A stretch of 64,000 bases of DNA from contig CM042690.1 of NCBI GenBank assembly GCA_023614405.1, forward strand, positions 662,602,802 to 662,666,801, read 5' to 3'. The notes beneath the pieces were generated by a model. That model did no database searches. It saw only the letters and a program-made list of their open reading frames with translations, and was not told the DNA's origin. The position numbers and the translations under genes are program-made. The DNA comes from Avena insularis (taxonomy: Eukaryota; Streptophyta; Magnoliopsida; Poales; Poaceae). This document shows, one piece after another, positions 1-10,858 of this stretch (its first letter is position 1; every line of letters starts with the position of its first letter).

Positions 1-2780
1 AAGATATCATTCATATAAATCGAACAACCATTGTTTTCAGATTTAAAGGAATAACCACTTCGCATCAAACACGATCCGGATACAATGTTCATGCTCAGTG
101 CAGGCACCAAATAACAATTATTTAGATTTATCACTAATCTCGACGGCATATGGAGAGGCAGCGTTCCGACGACGATCACATCAACTCTTGATCCATTGCC
201 GACCCGCATCGTGACCTCATCCCTTGCTAGTTGTTGCTTGTTACATAGCCCCTGAATCGAGTTACATATATTAGCAACCGATCCCTTATCAAATACCCAG
301 GTGCTACTACGAGTACTAGTCAAGTACACATCAATAACATGTATATCTGATGGCTCAATGCACGGCGCCCAGAAAAGTGCTGGTGCATGGTTGATGTAGA
401 GCCTGTTGGGAACCCCAAGAGGAAGGTATGATGAGCACAGCAGCAAGTTTCCCTCAGTATGAAACCAAGGTTTAATCGAACTAGTAGGAGAAAGGAAACA
501 CCGCAAAGGTGTTACTAGTTGAGCTTTGGCAGGGCGCACTACTGGTGCTAGTAGCAACGTGGAGACCTGCACAACACAACCACAGAACTTTGTCCCCAAC
601 TTGCGATGAGGTTGTCAATCTCACCGTGTTTTGCAGAAAACAAAGGATTAAACGTATCGAATGGAAAGAAGTAAAAGTTTGCAGAAAGTAAACACGAAGC
701 AGTAAAAGATTGTAGATTGTATGTAAAGAGAAAGGACCGGGATCCATAGTTCACTAGAGGTGGCTCTCCTTAGATAGATAACATGATGGGTGAACAAATT
801 ACAGCGGGGCAATTGACAAACACCGAGAAAGCAATACATGCATATACTAATCATCTTGACTCCTTTGAGACTTGATTGGGCATTACAACATAATACATAG
901 ACCGCCATCCAACTACATCTATGACTAATAATCCACCTTCAGGTTATCATCGAACCCCTCCAAAGATTAAGTTGCAAGCAACAGATTATTGCTTTACGAA
1001 CTGCGTGTAAAGTAAACTATATGATTGTTCTATGAACAAAGGATTGTTGTTTTCTCCCTAGTAGCAACAACACATCTAGTACCTTAGAGATTTCTGTCAC
1101 TTCCCCAGATTACCAGAGGCATGAACCCACTATTGAGCATAAATACTAACTCTTGGAGTTGCTAGCATCTACTTGGCCAAGATAGCTACTAACAACGGAA
1201 AGCATGCAAGATCTCAAATAACAAAGACATGATAGAATCAATAATCAATCTGAAATAGCATCTCAATATCCATCGGATCCCCGCAAACACAACATGTAGA
1301 ATTACAAATAGATGATCTTGATCATGAACAGAGCTCACAAGATCTAAACATGAAAGCACAAAGGAGGAGAACCAGGCATCTAGCTACTACATGGATCCGT
1401 AGTCCAAGGATGAACTACTCACGCATCACACCGGAGGCTTGCATGGTGATGAAGAAGGCCTCCAGGGTGAATTCCCCTCTACGGAGGGTGCCGGGAAGAG
1501 CTTCAGATCCTTCCCGATCTAGGGATGGAGATGTCGGCGGCTATAGACTCTTTCGTGGATTTTTGATCGGGAACTTAGGGTTTTCATCCCGAGGGAAATA
1601 TATAGGCGGAAGGAGAGGCCGAGGGGGTGCCGAGAGCCACCACACCACCCCCTGGCGCAGGCCAGGCCTAGCCGCGCGGCCAGGTGGTGTGGCTGGCCCC
1701 TGGCCCTTCTCCGTCTCGTATTCTGGCACTTGATCTCTTCCGGAAAAATAGGCACTTTGGCTTTTGTCCCGTCCAATTCGGATAATATTCATTTTCTGAC
1801 TTTCCTGGAACCAAAAACAGCAGAAAACAGGCAGCTGGCACTGTGGCTCTTGTTAATAGGTTAGTCCAAGAAATCATATGAAAAGTACTCCAAAGTTGGA
1901 ACAAAACACAAGAAAGTGGATAAAACCAAGCATGGAACAATATCACATATACCTTTGTTTTCCTTGCTGGCCTTCTTGTCCACCAAATACTTGGGGAAGT
2001 TGCACTTCCAATGGCCAGTCCCCTTGCAATAGTAGCACTCGGTATCAGACTTAGGGCCAGCTCGGGATTTCTTTTCAGGTGTGGCAACAGATTTGCCGCC
2101 CTTCTTTCCCTTCTGCTTGCCTTTCTTGTCCTTCTTGAAACCAGTGGTGTTATTGATCATCAACACTTGATGTTCTTTCATAATCTCCACTTCTGCAGTC
2201 TTAAGCATTGACAGAAGCTCCGAAAGAGACTTGTTCATGCCCTGCATGTTATATTTCATCATGAAGCTCTTGTAGCTAGGTGGCAGAGATTGGAGAACAC
2301 GATGTATGCCTAAGTCAATGGGAATCGTTATTCCCAAGGACACAAGCTTATCGGCGTACCCAGACATTTTGAGTACATGCTCACTAACGGAGCTGTTCTC
2401 CTCGATGATGCAGCTAAAGAACTTTTCAGAAGCATTATAACTCTCTACGGCAGCATGGGTATCGAAATCATTTTCAATTCTCCCATGGTATCAAAGGCAT
2501 TACCATTTTCGAAACGCTTTCGAAGTTCTGGCTCTAGCCCATACAATATGCCGCAATGAACTAAGTTGTGGTCCTCCTGACCAGTTATATAGATATTCTT
2601 TTCGTTGTCAGGGGCATCAGGAGCTGGTGGGGGGCCTAGCGGCGCCTCTAGCACATATTGCTTTTGTGCAGCAGTGAGGAGAATCCTCAAATTCATAGCC
2701 CAGTTGGTGAAGTTGCTACCATTTGCAGCAAGTTTCTCTTTCTCCATGAACACATTGAAATTAAAAGCAGGTGGTGCCAT
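1..2780 (-). pseudogene. Copia gag-protease, frameshifted and interrupted
   Basis: Translation on the minus strand starts with MAPPAFNFNVF at 2780 and gives a Copia gag of the UBN2 type (for example ANGSNFTNWAMNLRILL), then a CX2CX4HX4C-like zinc knuckle near 2010-2050 that reads CYYCKGTGHWKCN, so the last cysteine is displaced. A one-base frame change lies near 2480-2500, because the next in-frame text (SVSEHVLKMSGYADKL) is in another frame. The reading frame is then cut at NKGICDI by the solo LTR and resumes at 342 with HVIDVYLTSTRSSTWVFD. In a working copy this polyprotein makes the capsid and cuts itself. Here the protease active-site DTG reads DKG (285-290), so the copy is dead on three counts. 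Confidence 0.85.
348..1939 (-). mobile_element. solo LTR, 1592 bp, with 5-bp target duplication
   Basis: The segment starts TGATGGCTCAATG and ends CATGGAACA on the plus strand, so it has TG...CA ends. It is flanked by ATATC on both sides (343-347 and 1940-1944), a perfect 5-bp target duplication. Removing it and one ATATC restores the Copia gag-protease frame from GICDI to HVIDVY. A TATATA box on the minus strand (about 1598-1604) fits a promoter reading toward lower coordinates. No internal domain is present, so this is a solo LTR left by LTR-LTR recombination. It resembles an LTR common in Triticeae Gypsy elements, but I do not assign the family. Confidence 0.85.
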
Positions 2781-3828
2781 CTACAACAGAATTTGTAAAG
2801 TTTATTTAGACTAAGTTTATGATAGATTGAGTTTAACTAATCCAAATTACTAATGAACTCCCACTCAAAAACGACATCCCCCGTATCCTTTTGGTGATTA
2901 CATGAACCAAATCCACTACACCAAGTCCGATCATCACGTGAGTCGATGTAGCTTCAAAGGCGAGCATCTATATGGGCATCATATCAACTATATGACTCAT
3001 GCTTAACCTTACGGTCCGTGTTCCGAGGCCATGTTTGTACATGCTAGGCTCGCCAAGTAAGAACCTTAGTATTAGCGTGTGTAAAATTGTCTTACACCCG
3101 TTGTATGAAAGCATAGAGTTGAGTACACCCGATCATCACGTGATGTCTCGAAACACGATCCATAGAACGGTGCATACTTAAGGAAGAACACATTTTATCT
3201 TGATATTTAAATGAGGGATCATCTTACAATGCTACTAAAAGCGCCAAACTAGCAATATAAGATGCAAACATCTAATGTGTAAAGTGAGATGATATGGTCC
3301 ATGCATTTGATCTCTATCATATGCATCGTGGCATGATCTCTATCATTCCTTTGTGTGTAAGGCCAAGGTCTATGGAACTTACACGTTAAGTGTGTTGTAA
3401 GAGTATCTATCATACATCTACTTAGAACATTACCATATCAAGACACTAGCCCAGCAACGATCTAAACTAGACGCCTCTAATTTATCCATTGCAAGTTTTC
3501 CGTGGCTTAGGGCTTTCGAAGATATAACCGTTCTTACCTGCGAACATGGAACCACAACGATGATAACCAAGTTATTAGCAACTCGTTGTAAATCAGATAT
3601 TGACTATAGTAGGAGAGACAGACACCCGCCAGCCACTTATGCAAAACTAGTTGCATGCCAGTCGTGGAACCGGTCTCATGTATGATGACATGTAAGGTTG
3701 GTCCGGGCCGCTTCATCCCACTATGCCACCAATATCCAAAATACATAGAAGATGCAATAACATGATCATCATCGCCCACATATAAACATTTGTGTACTAC
3801 CTGTGCAAAGCACCTATGCATAGATCAG
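2781..3828 (-). other. Copia 5' untranslated leader
   Basis: This stretch between primer site and gag ATG has no supported gene. It is AT-rich leader sequence of the Copia element; the short open frames in it look like chance. Confidence 0.6.
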
Positions 3829-3841
3829 GCTCTGATACCAC
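3829..3841 (-). other. primer-binding site (initiator tRNA-Met)
   Basis: The minus strand reads GTGGTATCAGAGC directly after the LTR. This is the usual complement of the initiator tRNA-Met 3' end used by plant Copia elements. It fixes the inner edge of the 5' LTR. Confidence 0.85.
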
Positions 3842-5485
3842 TATTGGGTTCACAACATAGAAAACAAAAAATTCCTACGAAGAGAACTATACGCCAAGAT
3901 CTATGTACTAGATACAAGCAACGGTGGATATACATCCATAGAGAACTTACCCTCGAAGACAGCAGAGTTTTGTTAACGAGTTGGAACTCGTGGATGATGT
4001 AGTCGTACGCTTGCCAATCTCAAGATCGTGTGGAAGTCCTAGTGCCGCAAATCAGCAGCGCATCCGTCCTCACACACACGTTCAAGCCATCGAACAACCT
4101 CCACCTACTCGATCTAGCGACTCAGCAGAAGCAGCAACTCCTTGCAGATGCAAGGCCACCGGGAACATGTATCTCGCTAATCCGAGACTATGGGGGAATA
4201 TATCTAGAGGGGGAGAGAGATCCTTCACGAGGAGGTGTGCTTTGTGAGGGAGGAGAGGGGGGCTTTTTATAAGAGAGGGGGGATCCTACCCTCCCATGGC
4301 CGGTTGCCAAGGGGGGTGCCCCCACCTCTTCCTCATTCATGTGGTGGAAGCTCCACTCACATCAATTTTGCCTCCACCCAAAATTCCACTCACATGCATT
4401 AAATTTCCACCAAATTTAATGCAACTCTTATTTAATAAAACTCTTTTATTTATTTTATTCAGAATTTTGTTAATTACTTTAATTAACAAACATTCACATA
4501 AAACCCCTTGCAACATTTCAATATCACATGCAGAACCAGTTTCTGCAATTTCACCCGAAATAATTCCGGTTTCCATTGAAATAATACCAGCGCTTTGCGA
4601 TTCTTTCGTCTGAAACATATGTGCTCCCAAATGGTGTTCAGCAACCCTTAAGTGTGTCACCCTACGGTTCGCGAATAATGCAGACATGATTGAGACCCCT
4701 CTCAAATCAATAATCAAAAGCGGGACCTGGAGATCCATACTAACTCCTGCACATTCAACGATGACTTCTATGATCGTGAGAACCTTTAATGCTAGTAACT
4801 TAATCCCTTTGTCTCATGATATAATACATGTGCGAGATTTGATCATCGATATCCAAATACCTAGTTTGATCTCGTTACCGACATGCACTCTTTTCTCGTT
4901 CCCGTGATATAACATTCTAGTGATCACATCACTTGCTTGCAAGCTATCTTAATGTGATATCATCGAGAGGGCCCAGATTATATCTATCCGTCATCGGGAT
5001 TGACAAATTCCACTCTTGATCCAAGAGCCTCAACATAACACCTTCATAGCACTAAACCCACCTTTATAGTCACCCTGTTACGGTGTGACGTTTGATGTTA
5101 TCAAGATACTCTTCCGGTGTTAGCAATTAACATGATCTCATGGTCTAAGGACTAAGATTACTTCGTATGATGTTATAACAATATAAACATAATGACTTTA
5201 ATCATAATGCTATACTTCGGATGAATGTTCATCACATCATTTCACAAATGTTATGACCTCGTTATTAACAACATCCAATGTCCATGATCAAGAAACTTTG
5301 ATCATCTTGTTAATCAACGAGCTAGTCTATAAGAGAGGCATAACTAGGAACCTTTTTGTTTACTAAACACACATGTATTGACGTTTCCTATTAATACAAT
5401 TATAACATGCAAAATAAACATCTATCATATACAAGGAATACATAATAACAACTTTATTATTGCCTCTCAGGGCAGATTTCCTTCA
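3842..5485 (-). repeat. 5' LTR of the Copia element (about 1644 bp)
   Basis: The inner edge is set by the primer site. The outer edge is set by the Angela-like start (minus strand TGAAGGAAATCTGCCC). The length is in the range known for Angela-type LTRs. The inner end reads ...CCCAATA where CCCCAACA is expected, so the terminal CA has mutated to TA. The flank outside is TTTTG (5486-5490); the partner target duplication is outside the window. The element inserted into the minus-strand Gypsy element that begins at 5486. Confidence 0.8.
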
Positions 5486-5657
5486 TTTTGTTCATCTTGA
5501 TGCACGATCTGTTGATTCCCCAACCCAAAAAAACGAAATCCACGAAGAATCAACAATTCTAGGTGGGTTTTGAGAGGTTTGGAGAGAGAATATGAGAGAA
5601 AAAAGTGAGGAGGGATAAGAAACCTAGCCACCCCGGCGCGATTAAGAGGTCGCGCCG

Positions 5658-6100
5658 AACTATACGGTCGCAACTATACGGGCAGGATATGTAGTTCCCG
5701 CCGTATAGTTGCGGCGGAGCTGCCAAATAGGGTTTCTTTATGCCAGAACATAGTTATACGGGTGCAACAATACAGCCGGATCATAATAGTCCCGCCGTAT
5801 AGTTTGTCAACAAAACATATGTGTCCTCGAGATAAATTTTCTTGGACAGGCCTCGATAACTATACGGCCAAAAATTTTATTCCCGCTGTATAGTTGGTCG
5901 TCAAACAATCAATACCTTTGAGAAGAAATTCGACGAAGGCATCAATATCTACACGGCCGGAACTATACGGCCGGAATTTTTATTCCTGCGGTATAGTTGG
6001 TCGTTAAATCCTCTGAACCTACGAAAGAAAATTTGTTGATGGCAAAGATATCCATATGGCCAAACGATACGGCCGGAATTTTTATTCCCGTCGTATAGTT
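5658..6100 (-). repeat. array of five palindromic repeats, period about 97 bp
   Basis: Five imperfect palindromes occur at 5658-5710, 5752-5804, 5858-5895, 5961-5998 and 6062-6100. Each has a left arm like AACTATACGGCCGGAAT and a right arm like CCCGCCGTATAGTTGGTCGT. The right arms start at 5701, 5795, 5887, 5989 and 6091, so spacing is 92-102 bp. The spacers between them are only loosely alike. In element orientation each unit reads TTTAACGACCAACTATACGG and so on, the same orientation as the array in the sister element at 10155-10492. Confidence 0.85.
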
Positions 6101-6490
6101 GGTCGTTAAACCTTCAGTACTCCTCAAAAAAATTCTATTTCTTCAAGAATACCTTCTAATCTTGAAACTTAGCGAAACACCTTGTTTTTGACAGAAAATG
6201 AGAGTAAAAAATGTCAGCCAAAAACAACATGTATAGAGCAGGATTTCTAGTACTACCTAACTTCTTCTCCTCAACTGGAGGTTCACTTTTTGACATGGAC
6301 AAAAATGATTAAGCTAGTTTTTATAGATAAAACTTAAATTTTTATTCTTATACTTATTCTATGCTTGTTCAATCGATATTTCTACAACTTTTTGATAAAT
6401 GCATCTTCATGAGCGCGTTTCCGCAAGAATGTCTGTGAAAAAGTTGTATGAATGTGATGAACATATTATTCTATAATTTATTTTATTAAC

Positions 6491-6514
6491 GTGATGGGTT
6501 GACTCCCATTAAGC
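6491..6514 (-). promoter_or_regulatory. conserved post-ORF hairpin motif
   Basis: The minus strand reads ATGGG-AGTCAA-CCCAT, a 5-bp stem with a 6-base loop, shortly after the protease frame ends. The counterpart in the plus-strand sister element (9885-9902) is CATGGG-AGGCAA-CCCATG. Function is unknown. Confidence 0.55.
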
Positions 6515-6526
6515 ATTTTATTAAGA

Positions 6527-6531
6527 ATGGT
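6527..6531. repeat. target-site duplication ATGGT (left)
   Basis: ATGGT directly precedes the LTR start TGATGGCTC at 6532 and is matched by ATGGT at 14814-14818. Confidence 0.95.
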
Positions 6532-7788
6532 TGATGGCTCTGAAATATAGCCATCCACATCAACATTTAAACTAGATATTATTCATATTTTTATGAAATA
6601 TCTCTCTAAACCCTGCCACTAATGCCTAATGATCAAAGGGGTATGCAATCCTTTCTTTCTATTTTTCCCTGCATAGATAATGACGTTTGATGATTGAAAT
6701 CACTACATTAAAGTCAAAGATACGAGATTTCCAACAACCCAAAGAAACCAGGAACCGTGAAGAGGAGGAAGACGCTTTAACGACCAACTATACGACCGGA
6801 ATGAAATTCCGGCCGTATAGTTGCCATCAACACCGCTAGGTCAAATAGAACAACTTCCGTGAAGGGACCCCTATATAAAGAAGCCTCGGGCGACGAGAAA
6901 AGAGCAGCTCCCGAGACCATCAGCCACCTCTAGATCTCCATCCACAACACAGAAGAGCCACTGGAGGAATAGACTTAGATCTAATCTCTCCACCACCATA
7001 GCCATATTCCACCACTTGTAATAGTAGATATCTTCTTTGATTGGCGACATTGTAATACTATTGCTATCAATCTCATGATTTCCACTACAATGTATCTTTG
7101 ATCTCATCTCTATGTGTAACTAATTCTCCTTGGGCTAAGGGCTTCGGCCTAGCCATGTAGATTTTGTGCATGTTATTTATCATAGATGGGATCATGTATT
7201 AGTTCATATGACATGATGATTATTGTATCCTATCTTTCCTCAATCTAAGGACTTGTCAGGTACCCAAGACCCCGAGGATTGAGCCAGGTATAGGGAGTAT
7301 GCGTAATGACTACTGCAGGTTGGGAACCCCAGCGACAGATGGGCTAGTATGGATGTATGTGCGGGATTTACTTTTGATTAACGGTGACGTCACTATGCAT
7401 ATCATTAGTTCTCTTTCTTCTATGGATGAGACTAGTAGGTTATTATTATAAGTGGCTGCGGAGGCAATAGCAATTATGGATGCACTCCCCATGTATAATT
7501 TATCTTGCTCTAACAATTACATGCATACTTTATTTTTATGTTTTATTCAAATCAGATGTTTTTCACAGCTACTGGTGAAACCGAACGCCATAGGCCCTAT
7601 CTCTCCATCATCGACAACAACAAAAAGACACAAAATCTTGGTCCGGTAAAACACAAAAGGAATTATAAAACTCCTGAAGGTCCATTAAAGTAACTTCACT
7701 ATGCTTCTGCTTCCCGAGGATTCGATAAACCTAGGTCTACTAGGGAAAAAGAGCTATACTACATCTGTAATCCGGATCGAAGGTATCA
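6532..7788 (+). repeat. 5' LTR of the plus-strand Athila-like element
   Basis: It starts TGATGGCTCTGAAATATAG and ends AAGGTATCA. Its sequence repeats at 13538-14813 with scattered substitutions and small indels. It holds one palindrome (6785-6823) and a TATA box (6872-6880). Confidence 0.92.
6785..6880 (+). promoter_or_regulatory. LTR promoter: palindrome plus TATA box
   Basis: A palindrome (arms AACTATACGACCGGAAT and ATTCCGGCCGTATAGTT) at 6785-6823 is followed 49 bases later by TATATAAAG at 6872-6880. Between them is GAACAACTTCCGTGAAGG. The 3' LTR repeats this with the same spacing (palindrome 13792-13844, TATA box 13893-13901). The 3' copy has an added half-palindrome of 14 bases. Confidence 0.7.
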
Positions 7789-7798
7789 ACCCTTTTTC

Positions 7799-7816
7799 TG
7801 GCGCCGTTGCCGGGGA
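7799..7816 (+). other. primer-binding site (tRNA-Asp)
   Basis: TGGCGCCGTTGCCGGGGA lies 10 bases after the LTR end. It is complementary to the 3' end of plant tRNA-Asp, the usual primer of Athila/Tat elements. Confidence 0.9.
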
Positions 7817-7985
7817 AGCAATAGCTACCCTGGTGAGGTTAGTAGGAACTTTGCTAGTTTTAATTCTTGTTTTAATTTTGTTAGTTTGCTTCATTTGAAA
7901 AAACAAAAAAAAATAGTTAATCTTCAAATTCTTGTTTTTATTATTATCATGTCTTTGTTTAAGAAAACCCAAAAACATAGGAAAT

Positions 7986-9224
7986 ATGGCTGAAAAAAGC
8001 TTGGGGAATTTGCAACTCCCAATAATGATTATTTACGTACTCCTATTACTCAGCCAACAATTGCTGCTGATGACTATGAAATTAAGCCCCATTATTTAAG
8101 TTTGGTTCAATAGAATCAATTTGGAGGCTCTGTTGTTGAGGACGCAGGTATGCACTTCAATACTTTCACTGAAATATGTGATATGATGTGCATAAAATAT
8201 GTTGACCTCGATGCGATAAAATTGCGCTTAATTACTTTCACTCTTAGAGGAAGAGCAAAAGAATGGTTGCTAGCTTTGCCTAAAAATACTATTACATCAT
8301 GGGTGGGATGTACTTCTTTATTTATGACTAAATTTTTCCCACCTGCAAAGACTATGCAACTAAGATCTATACTGGTTTTAGACAGGAAGAGCGTGAGCCA
8401 CTAGCGCTTGCATGGGAGAGGATGAAAGAATTCTTAAGAAACTGTCCTAGCCATGGGATGGAAGATTGGTTAATCCTCCATTTATTTTATAATGATCTTA
8501 ATCCTATGTCTAAGTGTATGCTTGATACTGCAGCTGGAGGAACATTTATGGGTAAACATATTACCGAAGCAAAGTAGCTGCTAGACAATATGCAAGACAA
8601 CCATGCCCAATGGCATGTGGAAAGATCAAACACGAAGAAGGTGAACTCCGTCTCACCACAAGAAAATGAAGAACTCAATGCTAAGCTGGATGAGATCATA
8701 TTAGCCGTAAAAGGTAAGGAAACCCAGGTAAGAGCTATCCCAGAAACTAATATTGAAGAAGTAGACTTCATATCTCATAATGATTATAACCCTTCTTGGA
8801 AGAAAAATTATAATCCTAATTTTCAAAAACACTATTCTAGTCCTGCAGTTAACTCTAATAATAATATGGGATCAAGTAATGGTAGTCTCCAAGAAACACT
8901 TAAACCCTTCATAGACTCACAAAATGAGCAAAACAATATTCTTGTTAAAATAACGGAGAACCATGATGCTATGCTTGGTATATTATCTAACCAAGCTGTA
9001 AGTTTGAGGAATGATTTGCAGGCCCTCCAAGAAAGGACGAGGATTGTTGAGTCATAGCTAGGTAAGATAACCGAGAGTCAAACTCTCATTCTAGCTAAAT
9101 TTGTAGGTAAAGCTGAGCCCAATCCTGTTGAAGACCTCAAGATGATGAGAGTCCAAAGGGAGGAGCCTGAAGAACTTGATTATAGTAATACTCCTCACAA
9201 AGTTACACCGTTGAAGATCTTGTA
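7986..9224 (+). pseudogene. Athila-like gag, broken
   Basis: Fragments of a Gypsy gag can be followed from MAEKSLGNLQ at 7986. The core at 8150-8404 includes KEWLLALPKNTITSW and a KFFPP stretch. There is a frame change near 8390 (continuing as REPLALAWERMKEFL), a stop at 8576, a second block 8590-9057 rich in Asn, Gln and charged residues, a stop at 9055 and another frame change before the protease. No clear zinc knuckle is seen. In a live element this protein forms the virus-like particle. Confidence 0.75.
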
Positions 9225-9836
9225 AAAAGGATCAACATCAAGATTCCGGTAAGCGAAGGAAATGATGAAGCGATGTATCAACACTTTGCTAATCAGGTAG
9301 CAATAAAGGTACATGAGCTTGAAGAAGAATATAAGAAAATTGCTGAAAAATTACCTGTTAGGCTTGATGATATATTTGAGCCTACTATTAAGATTAAAAT
9401 TGGGACCAACGAGATAGCTGCACTTTGTGATCTCGGTGCAAGCGTTTCAACCATTCCAAAGAGTCTTTTTAATAAGTTAAATCTTGTCTCTTTTGAAATC
9501 ACCGAGTTAAAACTACATCTTGCAGATTCCACATACAAATAAGTTGTAGGAATTAAGGAGAATACTTTAGTATTCATTAAAGGCTGTCATGCTCTTATTG
9601 ATTTTGTTATTGTTGACATGCCTGAAGATGCTACTAATCCTATTATATTAGGTCATCCTTTCTTAAGAACTATTAAGGCTTTGATTAATCTCCATGAAGG
9701 AAACGTGAAGCTTCAATTGCCTTCACAGGATCCTTTTGTTATTCATTTCCCTAGGAAGAAGAAAGCCAAGCATTATGAAAAGGAGGCCATCAGTTTGAAG
9801 GCCAACTATTTTGGAGTGGGTGTTCCACTCATCTAG
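9225..9836 (+). pseudogene. Athila-like aspartic protease, one internal stop
   Basis: One frame runs from about 9225 to a stop at 9834-9836. It contains ALCDLGASVSTIPKSLF (active site DLG, near 9420-9470) and the C-terminal PIILGHPFLRTIKALINL flap/tail region. A TAA at 9540-9542 (after DSTYK) interrupts it. The active-site aspartate is kept. After the terminal stop the sequence goes straight into the hairpin motif, with no reverse-transcriptase homology. Confidence 0.8.
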
Positions 9837-9877
9837 CCTAAGTAAGCAACATTAAGGTTAAGCTATTGACCATAAAA

Positions 9878-9903
9878 GAGCGCTCCATGGGAGGCAACCC
9901 ATG
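9878..9903 (+). promoter_or_regulatory. conserved post-ORF hairpin motif
   Basis: GCGCTC is followed by CATGGG-AGGCAA-CCCATG, a perfect 6-bp stem with a 6-base loop. It is preceded by AGCTATTGACCATAAAAGA, which is also similar in the third element (21921-21940). Confidence 0.6.
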
Positions 9904-10154
9904 TGAAATAAAGGTTTGAGTAAAAATTTTAAGTTTTAGTTTAAGTTTATGTTTAATAAAGAGTGCTAGAAAACTCCAGTTGAGGAGAAGAAGTTCGGTA
10001 GTACTAAAAATCCTGTTATATACATGTCGTTGTTGGTCGATAATTTTAACTGTCAACTTTCTGTCAAAAACAAGGTATTTCGCTAAGTTTCAGAATAAGA
10101 AGTAATTCTCGAAGAAACGGAAATTTTTTGATGGGTACAAAGAGTTTAACGACC

Positions 10155-10492
10155 AACTATACGGCGAGAATAAAAATTCTAGCCATATAGATACTTTTGC
10201 CATCATTTTTTTTTCTTTTAAAAGTACTGATGGTTTAACGACCAACTATACAGCGAGAATAAAAATTCCGGTTGTATAGCTCCATTCGTATAGATATCGA
10301 TGCTTTTGTACAAATTATTTTTCCAGGTACAGACGGTTTGACAACGAACTATACGGTAAGAACATATTGTTCCGGCCGTATAGATCTGGCCGTATAACTG
10401 TGTCGCCAGGTGGAAACCCTAAAATTTTGACAGCAGACCAACTATACGGTAGGAACACATTATTCTGGTTGCATAGTTCTGCCCGTATAGTT
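10155..10492 (+). repeat. array of four palindromic repeats, period about 95 bp
   Basis: Palindromes of the AACTATACGG...CCGTATAGTT type begin near 10155, 10244, 10347 and 10440. Units 1 and 2 are preceded by TTTAACGACC; units 3 and 4 have an extra right half-site. The array lies between protease and the third open reading frame, the same place as the array at 5658-6100 in the sister element. Confidence 0.85.
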
Positions 10493-10858
10493 GCGCCCGA
10501 CCACAAAAACGCCACGGGACGTACCTCCAACCCCAAAACATCAATCATTTTCTTTCTTCTACCTCCAAACCTTCTCAAAATCTCAAGAGATCTTCATATC
10601 TACTCAATTTCATTCGATTTCCTCGCACACAAGTGATCTACGGTATGTTTCTCCTCCGATCCTCCAATTACTTTTTGTAAATTCATCTTCAATCTATCGT
10701 CATTATCAATCTAGGGTGAGACCTACTATGAACTAATTGCCACGATTCTCTTGCCTAGATTATTATTTTGAGGGGATTCTTTAATGTGCTATGATGAGGA
10801 ATATGTTATGCCTATTATTGTTGGATCAAAAAGTTTTATTTTTCCTTGCTATTTTTAG

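Larger units (their letters stand above)
1..5485 (-). mobile_element. Angela/BARE-like Copia LTR retrotransposon, 5' portion
   Basis: Read on the minus strand the order is 5' LTR (5485 to 3842), primer-binding site, a leader of about 1 kb, gag from 2780 and the start of protease at the window edge. This is the standard Ty1/Copia order. The LTR start (GGAAATCTGCCCTGAGAGGC) and the gag/protease text match what I know of the Triticeae Angela/BARE/WIS group. A 1592-bp solo LTR interrupts the gag-protease region. The integrase, reverse transcriptase and 3' LTR would lie to the left of the window. The exact family name is inferred. Confidence 0.85.

Noticed and set aside
5658..10492. CRISPR array (regular repeats and spacers)
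   Set aside because: The repeats are imperfect palindromes inside plant retrotransposons with related, decaying spacers, and there are no cas genes.
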